Assembly (NCBI RefSeq): GCF_024055595.1
Contig: NZ_JAMXOF010000001.1
Coordinates: forward strand, 930,001-994,000
Source of the DNA: Mucilaginibacter aurantiaciroseus
GTDB taxonomy: Bacteria > Bacteroidota > Bacteroidia > Sphingobacteriales > Sphingobacteriaceae
Direction: 5' to 3'
DNA length: 64,000 nt
The notes beneath the pieces were generated by a model that was not told where the DNA came from, did no database searches, and was given only the letters and a program-made list of their open reading frames with translations. A program made the translations under genes and the position numbers. Below are positions 55,902 to 64,000 of this stretch, in pieces. Each line of letters starts with the position of its first letter. The first letter of the stretch is position 1.

Positions 55902-56381
55902 ATGGTACAAACCTTTAGTCATTTAGATAAAAATAACAACCCATTGATGGTAGACGTGTCCGAAAAGCAGATTACACAACGTACGGCAACTGCGCACAGT
56001 ATTGTGGTTTTGCCCGATGAGGTTTTGCAACTTTTGTATGATGGCGAACTACAAAGCAAAAAGGGGCCGGTTTTTCAAACAGCGATCATCGCCGGTATTA
56101 TGGCCGCCAAAAAAACGGGCGACCTGATACCGCTTTGTCACCCGCTGGGGATGGATAACTGTAAGATCACTATTGAATTATCTGCCGGTAATGAAGTGGT
56201 AATAGAATGTACGGCAAGCATTAGCGCCAAAACCGGTATTGAGATGGAGGCATTGGTGGGCGCATCCATAGCAGCCCTAACCATTTACGATATGTGCAAG
56301 GCCCTAAGCCACGATATTGTGATAAAAGAAACCAAACTGATCTCAAAAACAGGGGGTAAGCGTGACTTTAAACGAGCATAA
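55902..56381 (+). CDS. moaC: Cyclic pyranopterin monophosphate synthase MoaC
   Basis: MoaC turns the MoaA product into cyclic pyranopterin monophosphate. From ATG at 55902 the protein has 159 residues, the usual size. Motifs are MVDVSEKQITQRTATA, KTGDLIPLCHPLGMDN with the conserved His, GIEMEALVGASIAALTIYDMC and KTGGKRDF. Upstream codons overlap moeA and are not used. The end overlaps mobA by 20 bases. Confidence 0.96.
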   Translation: MVQTFSHLDKNNNPLMVDVSEKQITQRTATAHSIVVLPDEVLQLLYDGELQSKKGPVFQTAIIAGIMAAKKTGDLIPLCHPLGMDNCKITIELSAGNEVVIECTASISAKTGIEMEALVGASIAALTIYDMCKALSHDIVIKETKLISKTGGKRDFKRA

Positions 56382-57015
56382 CAATCAAGAGGAATTATCC
56401 AAACTGATACCAAAACTGAATGGCTTGGTTCTCGCCGGCGGCAAAAGCACCCGCATGGGCGTTGATAAGGGGGCTATAAACTGGTACGGTAAGGAGCAAC
56501 GCTACCACATGGCTGACCTGCTCAAGAAACATTGTAACCAGGTTTATATTTCCTGTCGGGACGTGGAGCAGCAAAAGGAGATAGATGCGGAGTATTTGAG
56601 TCTGCCCGATACTTTTACCGGCCTTGGGCCTTATGGCGCTATCCTGTCGGCCTTTCGCGAACAGCCCGATGCAGCATGGCTCATTATCGCCTGCGATTTG
56701 CCTTTGGTAGATGCCGGGGTGATACAGTATTTGGTAGATAACCGCAACACGGCAACCATCGCCACAGCTTATCAAAGTAACTATCAGGATTTTCCGGAAC
56801 CATTAATAACTATTTATGAGCCAAAAAGTTACCCTGTTTTACTTCAATTTTTAGCACAGGGATATTCTTGTCCACGTAAGGTGCTTATCAATAGTGATGT
56901 CACAATATTAAAGGCTCTCGACTTGGATGCTTTGGCCAATGTAAATACTCCCGAAGAACTGGAGCGCATCAAACGTATCCTTCGTCAAAAAACCACTGCA
57001 AGCAATGCATCCTAA
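56362..57015 (+). CDS. mobA: Molybdenum cofactor guanylyltransferase MobA
   Basis: MobA adds GMP to the cofactor to form the bis-MGD type used by the formate-dehydrogenase family. The 217-residue protein has GLVLAGGKSTRMGVDKGAIN, the nucleotide-binding signature (near residues 20-39), GLGPYGAILSAF, and the metal site IIACDLPLVDAG. The start is GTG at 56362, inside moaC. It supports a bis-MGD enzyme downstream (the YdeP-type protein). Confidence 0.92.
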   Translation: MTLNEHNNQEELSKLIPKLNGLVLAGGKSTRMGVDKGAINWYGKEQRYHMADLLKKHCNQVYISCRDVEQQKEIDAEYLSLPDTFTGLGPYGAILSAFREQPDAAWLIIACDLPLVDAGVIQYLVDNRNTATIATAYQSNYQDFPEPLITIYEPKSYPVLLQFLAQGYSCPRKVLINSDVTILKALDLDALANVNTPEELERIKRILRQKTTASNAS

Positions 57016-58057
57016 TTTATCGAGATATAGTTGCCAGGTGGCATTACCGGGCTTTGGCGAACACGCGCAGTATTTGTTGCAACAGGCAAAAGTACTGATA
57101 GTAGGTGCCGGCGGTTTAGGTTGCCCTGCTGCTCAATACCTAACCTCAAGCGGGGTGGGTACTATTGGCATTGTCGATTTTGATACCGTATCGGTAAGTA
57201 ACCTGCACAGGCAGATCTTGTATTGCCCGGATGATGTAGGTAAGTTAAAAGCTGAAGTAGCTTGTAAGCAACTGCAGAAGCAAAACCCGGATGTGAATTT
57301 GCTATCATTTACTGATAAAATAACTCCAGCTAACATTTTGCAAATTATTGATGGTTATGATGTTATAGTTGATTGTACCGATAATTTTGAAACAAGGTAT
57401 TTGCTTAATGATGCCGCGGTTATCTTGGGCAAGCCTTTGGTTTACGGCGCCATCTATCAATATGAAGGACAAGTAGCGGTTTGGAATGTCAAAGATCAAG
57501 ATGGAAAATCATCACCCAACTATCGTGACCTGTATCCACAGGTAGATGCCTTCCAGATTCCTAATTGTGCCGTGGGTGGGGTTATACCTACCGTCTGCGG
57601 AATTATAGGTTGTATGCAGGCTAATGAGGTAATAAAGCTTATTACTAAAACTGGTGAGCAACTTGTTGGCAACGTTTTGATATTTGATGCCCAAACCATG
57701 CAAAGCAGGATCATTAAGATAAGCACCTCCACTAAAACAAATATTACGTCTTTACAACAAAGTGCTGATATACCCATCATCTCCGCAGCCGAAACCAAAC
57801 ATGGCTTAGCAAACCACACTATTGAACTAGTAGACATCCGCACCGATCAGGAACGGGATGAATACAACATCGGCGGTATTCACTTTGAACTAAATGAATT
57901 GGCAGATAATCTCGATGAATTTAACGCAGGCAAAACCTATGTATTCTACTGTTCCTCAGGAAAAAGAAGCGCGGAAGCTGTAAGGGTACTTCAACAGAAA
58001 TTGCCTGGGGTGAAGGCATACTCTTTAGATGGTGGTTTGGGTGAGTGGAATAGATAA
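57005..58057 (+). CDS. moeB: MoeB/MoeZ-type adenylyltransferase with C-terminal rhodanese
   Basis: This enzyme adenylates the C-terminal glycine of MoaD, and its rhodanese domain can transfer sulfur. The 350-residue protein has the ATP motif GAGGLGCPAAQYL (near residues 31-43), VDFDTVSVSNLHRQIL, the Arg/Asp block CTDNFETRYLLND, and a C-terminal rhodanese with the active Cys in FYCSSGKRSAEA. It overlaps mobA by 11 bases. The activated MoaD gene lies just downstream on the other strand. Confidence 0.93.
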   Translation: MHPNLSRYSCQVALPGFGEHAQYLLQQAKVLIVGAGGLGCPAAQYLTSSGVGTIGIVDFDTVSVSNLHRQILYCPDDVGKLKAEVACKQLQKQNPDVNLLSFTDKITPANILQIIDGYDVIVDCTDNFETRYLLNDAAVILGKPLVYGAIYQYEGQVAVWNVKDQDGKSSPNYRDLYPQVDAFQIPNCAVGGVIPTVCGIIGCMQANEVIKLITKTGEQLVGNVLIFDAQTMQSRIIKISTSTKTNITSLQQSADIPIISAAETKHGLANHTIELVDIRTDQERDEYNIGGIHFELNELADNLDEFNAGKTYVFYCSSGKRSAEAVRVLQQKLPGVKAYSLDGGLGEWNR

Positions 58058-58059
58058 TA

Positions 58060-58144
58060 TGTTATTGAGAGGAACGTAGTGACCTGGTAACATCAGCATA
58101 TCCCATTGTCCTATGAGATCGCCACGCTATCGCTCGCAATAACA
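58060..58144. repeat. REP-like palindrome, copy 3
   Basis: Outer arms TGTTATTG/CAATAACA are perfect. The right half (ATGAGATCGCCACG, then CTATCGCTCGCAAT) and centre GCATATCCCATTGTCCT closely match copy 1 at 22039, while the left half has drifted. It lies between the convergent moeB and moaE genes. Confidence 0.85.
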
Positions 58145-58163
58145 TGTGTAATACAAATCCCGG

Positions 58164-58583
58164 TCACGGATGCGCCGCCACCCAAACTTCCCCATCCTCA
58201 AAAAATTCTTTTTTCCAAATAGGTACCGTTTGTTTTAGGGTGTCTATAATATATCGGCAGGCCTCAAAAGCAGCATCCCTGTGCTTGGCTGATACTGCGA
58301 TTATTACCGGGATCTCAGCAACCTGTAGTGTGCCGGTACGGTGATGGATAAGCACTTTTTGTACGGGCCATCGCTCAAAAACCAGTTCAGATATCTTTTG
58401 CATTTCTTTGATAGCCATTGGTTTATAGGCTTCAAATTCAAGTTTTAATACCGTTCGGCCTTTGGTGGCATTACGCACCGTACCAATAAAAACATCGATT
58501 CCGCCAGAGTCTGGCGACATCACCCAATCGATGCACTGTTGGATGTTTAACAGTTCGGAATGTATTTCTATCTGGGTTTGCAT
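58164..58583 (-). CDS. moaE: Molybdopterin synthase catalytic subunit MoaE
   Basis: MoaE, with MoaD, puts two sulfurs into the pterin to form molybdopterin. ATG at 58583 gives 139 residues and follows the moaD stop by one base, with GGAGGA just before it; a GTG four codons upstream is less likely. Motifs include DVFIGTVRNATKGR, EFEAYKPMAIKEM, the HRTGTLQVAEIPVIIAVSA block with the conserved His/Arg, and IWKKEFFEDGE with active-site Lys residues. Confidence 0.96.
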   Translation of the reverse strand: MQTQIEIHSELLNIQQCIDWVMSPDSGGIDVFIGTVRNATKGRTVLKLEFEAYKPMAIKEMQKISELVFERWPVQKVLIHHRTGTLQVAEIPVIIAVSAKHRDAAFEACRYIIDTLKQTVPIWKKEFFEDGEVWVAAHP

Positions 58584-58584
58584 A

Positions 58585-58827
58585 TTATCCTCCACTAACC
58601 GGTGGTATTATCGCCACCTCGTCGTGCACTGTTAAAATCCCGTCGTCTTCCGCATATTCATTATTCACTGCTACCATATAACTGGCCAGTTTTTTCAGTC
58701 GCGGATATTGCGTTTCTAAGTGACTTTTCAAATCAGCAGTAGTAGCAGCTTCTGCTAACTTTACCTTTATCCACGCCCTCCCGAATATATCTTTGGCAAT
58801 GCCGAACGCGAGTATGGTAATCTCCAT
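58585..58827 (-). CDS. moaD: Molybdopterin synthase sulfur carrier MoaD
   Basis: MoaD carries sulfur as a C-terminal thiocarboxylate. ATG at 58827 gives 80 residues with a ubiquitin-like fold and the required C-terminal Gly-Gly (PPVSGG). VAVNNEYAEDD and VAIIPPVSGG are typical. It lies upstream of moaE with one base between stop and start, so the two are translated together. The longer start at 58845 would add six residues and is not preferred. Confidence 0.95.
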   Translation of the reverse strand: MEITILAFGIAKDIFGRAWIKVKLAEAATTADLKSHLETQYPRLKKLASYMVAVNNEYAEDDGILTVHDEVAIIPPVSGG

Positions 58828-58925
58828 TATGCAAATATGCAACAATCTTGTTCATAACATAAATTAACCCTCCTGGGTTGATATAAAATCAGAACAATTT
58901 TTACTGCCGAATTGTATATTTGATT

Positions 58926-59801
58926 ATGGCCAACAACGCTGTTCAAAATATTCGGGTTACGCGGGTTACCGATGCCAATACAGAAGACGTTTTGGATGCC
59001 ATCGCGATAGAGGAACCCTTAGAGATCCGCCTGGAATATGGGGCCGCAGGAGAGCGTAAAGTGCAGAATATTTCGGTTACTATGCGTACACCTGGCAACG
59101 ATGCTGAATTGGCTACCGGCTTTCTATTCACCGAGGGCATCATCAAAAATATCTCAGCAATACAAACTGCTGAACATTGTTTTATAACCTGTGCCGAAAA
59201 CAGGGAGAATGTGATACAGGTTTCGCTATCAGAAAGCATCACCCCAAATCTGCAAAATACCGAACGTAACTTCTACACCACATCAAGTTGCGGGGTTTGC
59301 GGTAAGGGTTCTATAAACGCTATACGTACCGTAAGTAATTATGCTGATGTGCAATTAGATAAAAACTTTATCTCAACTGATATATTAACCGAATTGCCCG
59401 ATAAATTACGACAACATCAAAAGGTTTTTGCCGATACAGGCGGGTTGCACGCTTCGGCATTGTTTACACCTCAAGGAGAATTACTGTCCGTTCGCGAGGA
59501 CGTGGGCAGGCATAATGCTTTAGATAAGTTGATCGGTGCGGCAATCAAACAATATTGCTTGCCGTTAAATAATACCATATTATTATTAAGCGGCAGGGCC
59601 AGTTTCGAATTGGTACAAAAAGCGGCCATGGCTGGTATTAATATCATCGCTGCAGTTGGTGCGCCATCGAGTTTGGCAGTACAATTAGCACAGGAATTTA
59701 ACATTACACTTGCCGGTTTTTTACGTGGGCAACGCTTTAATATTTATACCGCGCCACAGCGCATTCTAATATCAAGTTATGAAAATTCGGATCAAAAATA
59801 A
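58926..59801 (+). CDS. fdhD: Formate dehydrogenase sulfurtransferase FdhD
   Basis: FdhD hands sulfur to the cofactor of formate dehydrogenases. From ATG at 58926 the protein has 291 residues. It contains TGFLFTEGII, the conserved TTSSCGVCGKGS cysteine pair (near residues 119-130), FADTGGLHASAL and REDVGRHNALDKLIGA. It overlaps the next gene by 23 bases. It is divergent from moaD. Confidence 0.95.
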   Translation: MANNAVQNIRVTRVTDANTEDVLDAIAIEEPLEIRLEYGAAGERKVQNISVTMRTPGNDAELATGFLFTEGIIKNISAIQTAEHCFITCAENRENVIQVSLSESITPNLQNTERNFYTTSSCGVCGKGSINAIRTVSNYADVQLDKNFISTDILTELPDKLRQHQKVFADTGGLHASALFTPQGELLSVREDVGRHNALDKLIGAAIKQYCLPLNNTILLLSGRASFELVQKAAMAGINIIAAVGAPSSLAVQLAQEFNITLAGFLRGQRFNIYTAPQRILISSYENSDQK

Positions 59802-60132
59802 CGGATTAAGATATAGGCTAACCCGCAACGAGGTAGCGACGTTTGCCAACGAGGGCATCTTTAAAGAAAAGGTGCAAATTGGCGATGGTGCGCTTATTTA
59901 TATTCTGCAACGCACGGCTGAAGATCAACTTTCAGCATCATTTAAAAATAACATCATAACCATGCTGGTGCCCGAAAAGTTGGCCGATGAATGGACAAAT
60001 ACAGATCAGGTTGGGTTTGAACACAAAATGGATGATCTGCACCTGTTAGTAGAAAAAGATTTTACCTGCCTCGATGAGGTTGAAGAAGACCAAAGCGATA
60101 ATTACCCTAACCCTTTAGCGGCAAAGCGATGA
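59779..60132 (+). CDS. Small unknown protein between fdhD and the YdeP-type gene
   Basis: The 117-residue protein has no signal peptide, membrane segment or metal motif. The first half is basic (MKIRIKNNGLRYRLTRNEVA) and the end is acidic (CLDEVEEDQSDN). Its start overlaps fdhD by 23 bases and its stop overlaps the YdeP-type gene by ATGA. Such tight coupling suggests a maturation helper, subunit or chaperone of that enzyme. I do not name a family. Confidence 0.75.
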   Translation: MKIRIKNNGLRYRLTRNEVATFANEGIFKEKVQIGDGALIYILQRTAEDQLSASFKNNIITMLVPEKLADEWTNTDQVGFEHKMDDLHLLVEKDFTCLDEVEEDQSDNYPNPLAAKR

Positions 60133-62462
60133 GTAAAGAAACCAAAGAACAACCAGCTGCAGAAAACCCCGAAACGCTGCATAAGCTAACGGTTAGTCAG
60201 CCTAAAAAATGGGCTGCAGGTATCCCTGCTGTGGCAGCGTCTTTTGCGGATATTTTGGAAGAAACGGGTGCTGTACGTGGCCCGCTTGCGTTATTTAAAA
60301 TGAACCAAAAAGGTGGGTTCGATTGCTCCAGCTGTGCCTGGCCCGATCCGGATGATGACCGATCGCCAATTGCAGAATATTGCGAGAATGGTGCCAAGGC
60401 ATTGGCTGAGGAAGCAACTACTAAGAAACTAACGCCGGATTTTTTCGCCCAAAACTCCGTTGCCGATCTGTCTAAGCTGGACGATATGACCATTGGTAAA
60501 AACGGCCGTATTGCGCAACCTATGTACCTGCCAAAAGGGGCAACACATTATCAACCGATAAGCTGGTACGATGCTTTTCATAAGATTGGTAATAAATTGA
60601 ATAGCCTGGCATCGCCAAACGAAGCCACATTTTATACATCTGGTCGTACCAGTAACGAGGCATCTTTCGTTTACCAGCTTTTTGTGCGCGAATTTGGTAC
60701 CAACAACATGCCCGACTGCTCAAACATGTGCCATGAATCTACCAGTGTGGCACTTGCCGAGGTTATAGGGATAGGTAAAGCTACGGTCACGTTAAACGAT
60801 TTTTACGATTCGGAAGTGATTATCATTATGGGTCAAAATCCCGGTACAAATAGTCCAAGGATGCTCACCGCATTGGAAAAAGCCAAGAAAAATGGCTCTA
60901 AGATCATCGCCATAAATCCTTTGCACGAGGCCGGGTTAATGGGTTTTAAAAATCCGCAGTCGTTAACCGGTATTATGGGGATTACTACCCAACTGGCAGA
61001 TTTGTACCTGCAGGTGCAAATAAATGGCGATATGGCCCTTTTAAAGGCCTTAGAGAAGCTTTTGTATGATGCCGAACAGCAAGAGCCAGGAAAAGTATTT
61101 GATCGCGAATTTATCGGTAAAAGTACCGTTGGATACGATGAGTTTATTAAGGGTGTAAAAGATTTTGATGTAGAGGCCCTTTGCAACACCGCGGGTGTAC
61201 CCTTTGACCAGGTTAAACAAGCTGCCGAATTGCTTAAATACAAAAGCAAGATCATTATTTGCTGGGCAATGGGTATTACACAGCAAAAAAATGGAGTGGA
61301 CACGGTTAAAGAGATCGTTAACCTTACACTGCTAAAGGGTAGCGTTGGTAAAGCCGGTGCCGGTTTATGCCCCGTACGCGGGCACAGTAATGTGCAGGGC
61401 AACCGTACCATGATGATATGGGATAAACCCAAAAAGAAACAGTTGGCTAAACTGAAAGAGATATATGGTTTTACCCCGCCGCAAGAGCATGGCTATGATG
61501 TGGTCGATTCTATAAAAGCTATGCATTTGGGTAAACTTAAAGTATTCTTCGCGATGGGGGGGAATTTCATTTCGGCGACGCCGGATACCACATTTACTGC
61601 AGAAGCTATGCGCAAATTAGAATTAAGCGTGCATGTATCAACCAAGTTAAACCGCAGCCATTTGGTGCATGGCGAAGAAGCGATAATACTGCCTACGCTT
61701 GCCCGCAGCGATAAGGATGTTGTAAATGGAGAAGATCAATTCATTAGTTGCGAAAATTCGATGGGGGTGGTACAAATGTCGAAAGGGATCTTAGACCCTG
61801 TTTCTAAGGAATTGCTCAACGAAACACAGATAGTTTGTGAACTGGCCAAAGCAACCTTAAAAAACCGCACGGTTGTAGATTGGGGCAGGTTTGCCAACAG
61901 CTACGATGCTATTCGCGATGATATTGGTAAGGTGATATCGGGATTTGAAAATTATAACCAGCGGGTGCGCCTGCCGGGTGGGTTTTACCTGCCCAATGCC
62001 GCGCGCGAGGGGAAGTTTGAGACCGAAACCTTTAAAGATAAAGCGCCATTCACGGTAACGCAGTTGCCTGATCATGTTATGGCAGATGATGAGTATATGA
62101 TGACCACCATTCGCAGCCACGACCAGTTTAACACTACCATATACGGTATGGAAGACCGATACCGCGGTATCCACAATGAGCGCCGGGTAATTTTTATGAA
62201 CCCCAAAGACATTGCTAAAGCCGGTTTTATGCAGGGAGATAAGGTGGATCTTTTCAACTATTACGATGATATTGAACGTGTTGCACGCCTGTTCATCATT
62301 GTGCCTTACAATATACCTGAGCGTAATACGGCAACCTATTACCCAGAAGGAAACGTTTTAGTGCCGATAAACAGCGTAGCCTTAAAAAGCAATTGCCCTA
62401 CAAGCAAATTGGTGTTTATTAAGATTAGGAAACATGAGGGTATTTCAACTTTGTCATCCTAA
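60129..62462 (+). CDS. YdeP-type molybdopterin oxidoreductase (formate-dehydrogenase-like)
   Basis: The 777-residue protein belongs to the YdeP/FdhF-like molybdopterin family. Near the N-terminus it has GFDCSSCAWPDPDD, a Cys pair in place of the usual 4Fe-4S motif. NMPDCSNMCHESTS gives a likely Mo ligand Cys (near residue 204), then IIIMGQNPGTNSPRM, PVRGHSNVQGNRTM, and a C-terminal MopB-type domain. The substrate is unknown; formate is suggested by fdhD next door. The last codons (LSS-stop) lie within a repeat. Coupled to the upstream small gene by ATGA. Confidence 0.92.
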   Translation: MSKETKEQPAAENPETLHKLTVSQPKKWAAGIPAVAASFADILEETGAVRGPLALFKMNQKGGFDCSSCAWPDPDDDRSPIAEYCENGAKALAEEATTKKLTPDFFAQNSVADLSKLDDMTIGKNGRIAQPMYLPKGATHYQPISWYDAFHKIGNKLNSLASPNEATFYTSGRTSNEASFVYQLFVREFGTNNMPDCSNMCHESTSVALAEVIGIGKATVTLNDFYDSEVIIIMGQNPGTNSPRMLTALEKAKKNGSKIIAINPLHEAGLMGFKNPQSLTGIMGITTQLADLYLQVQINGDMALLKALEKLLYDAEQQEPGKVFDREFIGKSTVGYDEFIKGVKDFDVEALCNTAGVPFDQVKQAAELLKYKSKIIICWAMGITQQKNGVDTVKEIVNLTLLKGSVGKAGAGLCPVRGHSNVQGNRTMMIWDKPKKKQLAKLKEIYGFTPPQEHGYDVVDSIKAMHLGKLKVFFAMGGNFISATPDTTFTAEAMRKLELSVHVSTKLNRSHLVHGEEAIILPTLARSDKDVVNGEDQFISCENSMGVVQMSKGILDPVSKELLNETQIVCELAKATLKNRTVVDWGRFANSYDAIRDDIGKVISGFENYNQRVRLPGGFYLPNAAREGKFETETFKDKAPFTVTQLPDHVMADDEYMMTTIRSHDQFNTTIYGMEDRYRGIHNERRVIFMNPKDIAKAGFMQGDKVDLFNYYDDIERVARLFIIVPYNIPERNTATYYPEGNVLVPINSVALKSNCPTSKLVFIKIRKHEGISTLSS

Positions 62463-62545
62463 GCGGTAGCGAAGGATCTATTACCGAACTTTGTAATCGG
62501 AATGCATGGTGGCGAATAGATACTTCAAACGTTCAGCATGACAAA
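62450..62545. repeat. REP-like palindrome (TTTGTCATSCT type) covering the 3' end of the YdeP-type gene
   Basis: TTTGTCATCCTAAGCG and its near reverse complement ending in CATGACAAA bracket a variable centre. It supplies the last four codons and stop of the preceding gene. It is a different family from the copies at 22039, 28472 and 58060. Confidence 0.75.
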
Positions 62546-62883
62546 AAAAGCAGTTTATTCGTAAAAGTTAAGCTGTTTTTGGCAATTGATGATCTCTACT
62601 AAATCCATTTCAAAGTTTGTTAGTGTGATACAAAGTTCACAAAAATGCGGCCATACGTGAGGTGGTATTGCGGCGGATTTAGGTCTTTTTACGACATTTT
62701 TTTGACGGAGTCCAATCTTTAGAATGACTGATTTTTTCCGTGTTTAAAATGTATTATAAATAATTATTTTGAAAGTGTGGTGGCATCATTTTGTCAGTAT
62801 GGTAAAATTTAAAATGTTAGTTATTAAGTAATTACAAATATATGCGTGTGTTCGCAAACGTGAACGTGAACATTTTGTGTGTT
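62463..62883. other. Intergenic region between the YdeP-type gene and yjbQ
   Basis: Beyond the repeat that ends at 62545 no gene is seen. The stretch has a mixed AT-rich sequence and no clear hairpin. The two flanking genes are convergent, so a terminator might be expected, but apart from the repeat none is obvious. Confidence 0.55.
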
Positions 62884-63306
62884 TTAGTCGCCCCAGGCAG
62901 TGATCATTAATCGCCTTGTGCCGCCATGGTTGCGGTGTTCGCATAAATAGATGCCCTGCCAGGTGCCAAGAGCCAGTCGGCCATTTCGAATTGGGATTTG
63001 GACTGAGCAACCCAGCATTGCGGCCTTCAGGTGCGCGGGCATATCATCAGAGCCCTCATCGTCGTGGCGGTAATCGGGGTCGTTCTCGGGTACTGCTTTA
63101 TTAAAATACATTTCAAAATCCTGCCTTACGGTTGGGTCGGCATTTTCGTTGATGCTAAGCGAGGCGGAAGTGTGCTGGATAAACACTTGGCAAATCCCAA
63201 TTTTGATCTGCGATAACTCCGGTATGGCATTTAATACCTCATAAGTGATTATATGGAAGCCACGGTGCTTTTGAGGAATGTCGAGTGTTTGTTGAAATAT
63301 TTTCAT
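62884..63306 (-). CDS. yjbQ: YjbQ/UPF0047 family protein
   Basis: The 140-residue protein carries the UPF0047 motifs QVFIQHTSASLSINENAD (His-Thr-Ser near residues 45-47), DDEGSDDMPAHLKAAMLG, then GTWQGIYLCEHRNHGG with conserved His residues that likely bind metal. Members have weak thiamine-phosphate-synthase activity in E. coli, but the real role is not settled. It is transcribed alone leftward. Confidence 0.93.
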   Translation of the reverse strand: MKIFQQTLDIPQKHRGFHIITYEVLNAIPELSQIKIGICQVFIQHTSASLSINENADPTVRQDFEMYFNKAVPENDPDYRHDDEGSDDMPAHLKAAMLGCSVQIPIRNGRLALGTWQGIYLCEHRNHGGTRRLMITAWGD

Positions 63307-63450
63307 AACGGCAATAATATAAGTAATACTACAAACCGCGGGCCTACAAGTTCTTAAAAAGGGCTTTTTTAGTACTATATATGTAGTATTTTGCCATTAA
63401 AATGCAGTATATCAGTTTTGTGTGAGGTATATTTCAAAATCAAAACCTAT

Positions 63451-64000
63451 GTGAAGCGTTTTCCCCTAACCATTATCCTGCTTGTTTTTTGTACTATGGC
63501 TGCTCGGCACAAAGTATCCACCAGTTGATTGACTCAGCTCGTCATAACAAACAAAAAGACTTTGCTAAGGTGATCTCTTTCTCTACAAAGGCATACTACA
63601 AAGCAAAAGCCGCAAAAGAAACCAAACTGGAAGCCGAAAGCGCTTTTGTACGTGGCATGGGCAATTACCTTTCTGGGTAAATATGATGAATGCCTTCGCT
63701 GGTATTTTAAATCAAAACCGCTTTACACTACTGTAAAAGAAACTGCAGGCCTTGCCGAACTGTATTCGGATACTACCATTTTTTACTTGCGGGTAAAGAA
63801 ATTTAAAGAGGCGGATGAGGTAAATAAAAAGGCAATTCAACGTACGGAAATTACAGGGAATGAAAAAATGCTGCCCACGGCGGTCAATAACCGCGGATTA
63901 ATGTTTTTAAATGACAATAAGCTGGACAGTGCCGTTGTGTATTTCAAAAACAGCAATAGGCTTTAACAAAACATTAACGATAAGGTAGGGATGTGCTACA
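63451..64000 (+). pseudogene. Decayed TPR protein (probably sensor-kinase type), continues past the window
   Basis: Starting from GTG at 63451, a signal-like VKRFPLTIILLVF is followed by a frame change in a six-T run (63485-63490), then YYGCSAQSIHQLIDSARHNK. A second change occurs at GGGTAAA near 63678, where the frame jumps to KYDECLRWYFKSKPL and continues through TPR-like helices. A TAA at 63964 interrupts the third part, after which QNINDKVGMCY continues in the same frame. In its intact form this would be a TPR-containing protein, as in Bacteroidota TPR-linked histidine kinases. Three lesions make a working product unlikely. Confidence 0.65.

Noticed and set aside
58164..58595. Longer moaE starting at GTG 58595
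   Set aside because: It overlaps the moaD end, while ATG at 58583 follows the moaD stop by one base and has GGAGGA before it.
60833..61432. A 199-codon frame opposite the YdeP-type gene
   Set aside because: It overlaps a strongly supported gene, and the sequence has the low-complexity, Ser/Pro-rich look of an antisense frame.

Overview
The window is chromosomal DNA of a Bacteroidota bacterium, most probably a Sphingobacteriaceae member of the Mucilaginibacter/Pedobacter type. This is inferred from the gene set, not from rRNA. The pointers are a type II glutamine synthetase, a BatA-domain protein followed by a dihydroorotase-like gene and a DUF4199 gene, a GH3-family ligase, DUF3822 beside rsmD, paired M16 proteins and many Bacteroidota-style lipoproteins. 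No tRNA, rRNA, CRISPR array, integrase, prophage or intact insertion sequence was seen.

Layout. 1-3404: the 5' end of pyrE, a Nudix protein head-to-head with it, and a leftward group (coaD, nudK-like, rsmD, DUF3822). 3421-5990: a three-gene UmuD/UmuC cassette with a small unknown third gene, lying between two ~100-bp direct repeats. 6110-12060: a RecD-like helicase, an orphan sensor kinase and clpB. 12317-18000: a lipoprotein, small unknown genes, one gene broken by an in-frame stop, and a two-subunit M16 peptidase. 18136-24851: guaB, a LOG-type hydrolase, an acyl-CoA carboxylase beta subunit, a dipeptidase, the remains of an MNT-HEPN toxin-antitoxin pair, and trxB. 25022-30187: GH20 hexosaminidase, small unknown genes and an M28 peptidase. 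30396-35035: BatA protein, a dihydroorotase homologue without its metal ligands, an acidic unknown protein and DUF4199. 35313-45308: rseP, dxr, a GH3 ligase, membrane protein, two glycosyltransferases, a TonB-C protein and mqo. 45576-53643: nitrogen and sugar genes (type II glutamine synthetase, a cyclotransferase, a second glutamine-synthetase-like ligase, an APH-like kinase, a HAD protein, GH43, galM). 53693-62462: molybdenum cofactor synthesis (moaA, moeA, moaC, mobA, moeB/moeZ, moaE, moaD) leading into fdhD, a small unknown protein and a YdeP-type formate-dehydrogenase-like enzyme. 62884-64000: yjbQ and a decayed TPR gene.

How the parts fit. The molybdenum genes make and load the cofactor for the one molybdoenzyme encoded here, so this block is a self-consistent pathway module. 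The PuuA-like ligase and the neighbouring cyclotransferase could make and break gamma-glutamyl amides, with the kinase and HAD protein as further steps; this is inference. The type II glutamine synthetase has a striking palindromic control region.

The best leads are the repeat-flanked UmuDC cassette with its unknown third gene, the three TTTATAAA octamers upstream of glutamine synthetase, the 8-bp tandem repeat that builds a chain of overlapping mini-ORFs at the second M16 gene, the metal-ligand-less dihydroorotase, and several genes broken at homopolymers or by single stops. The broken genes could partly be assembly errors. No complete, clearly novel defence or mobile system was found.
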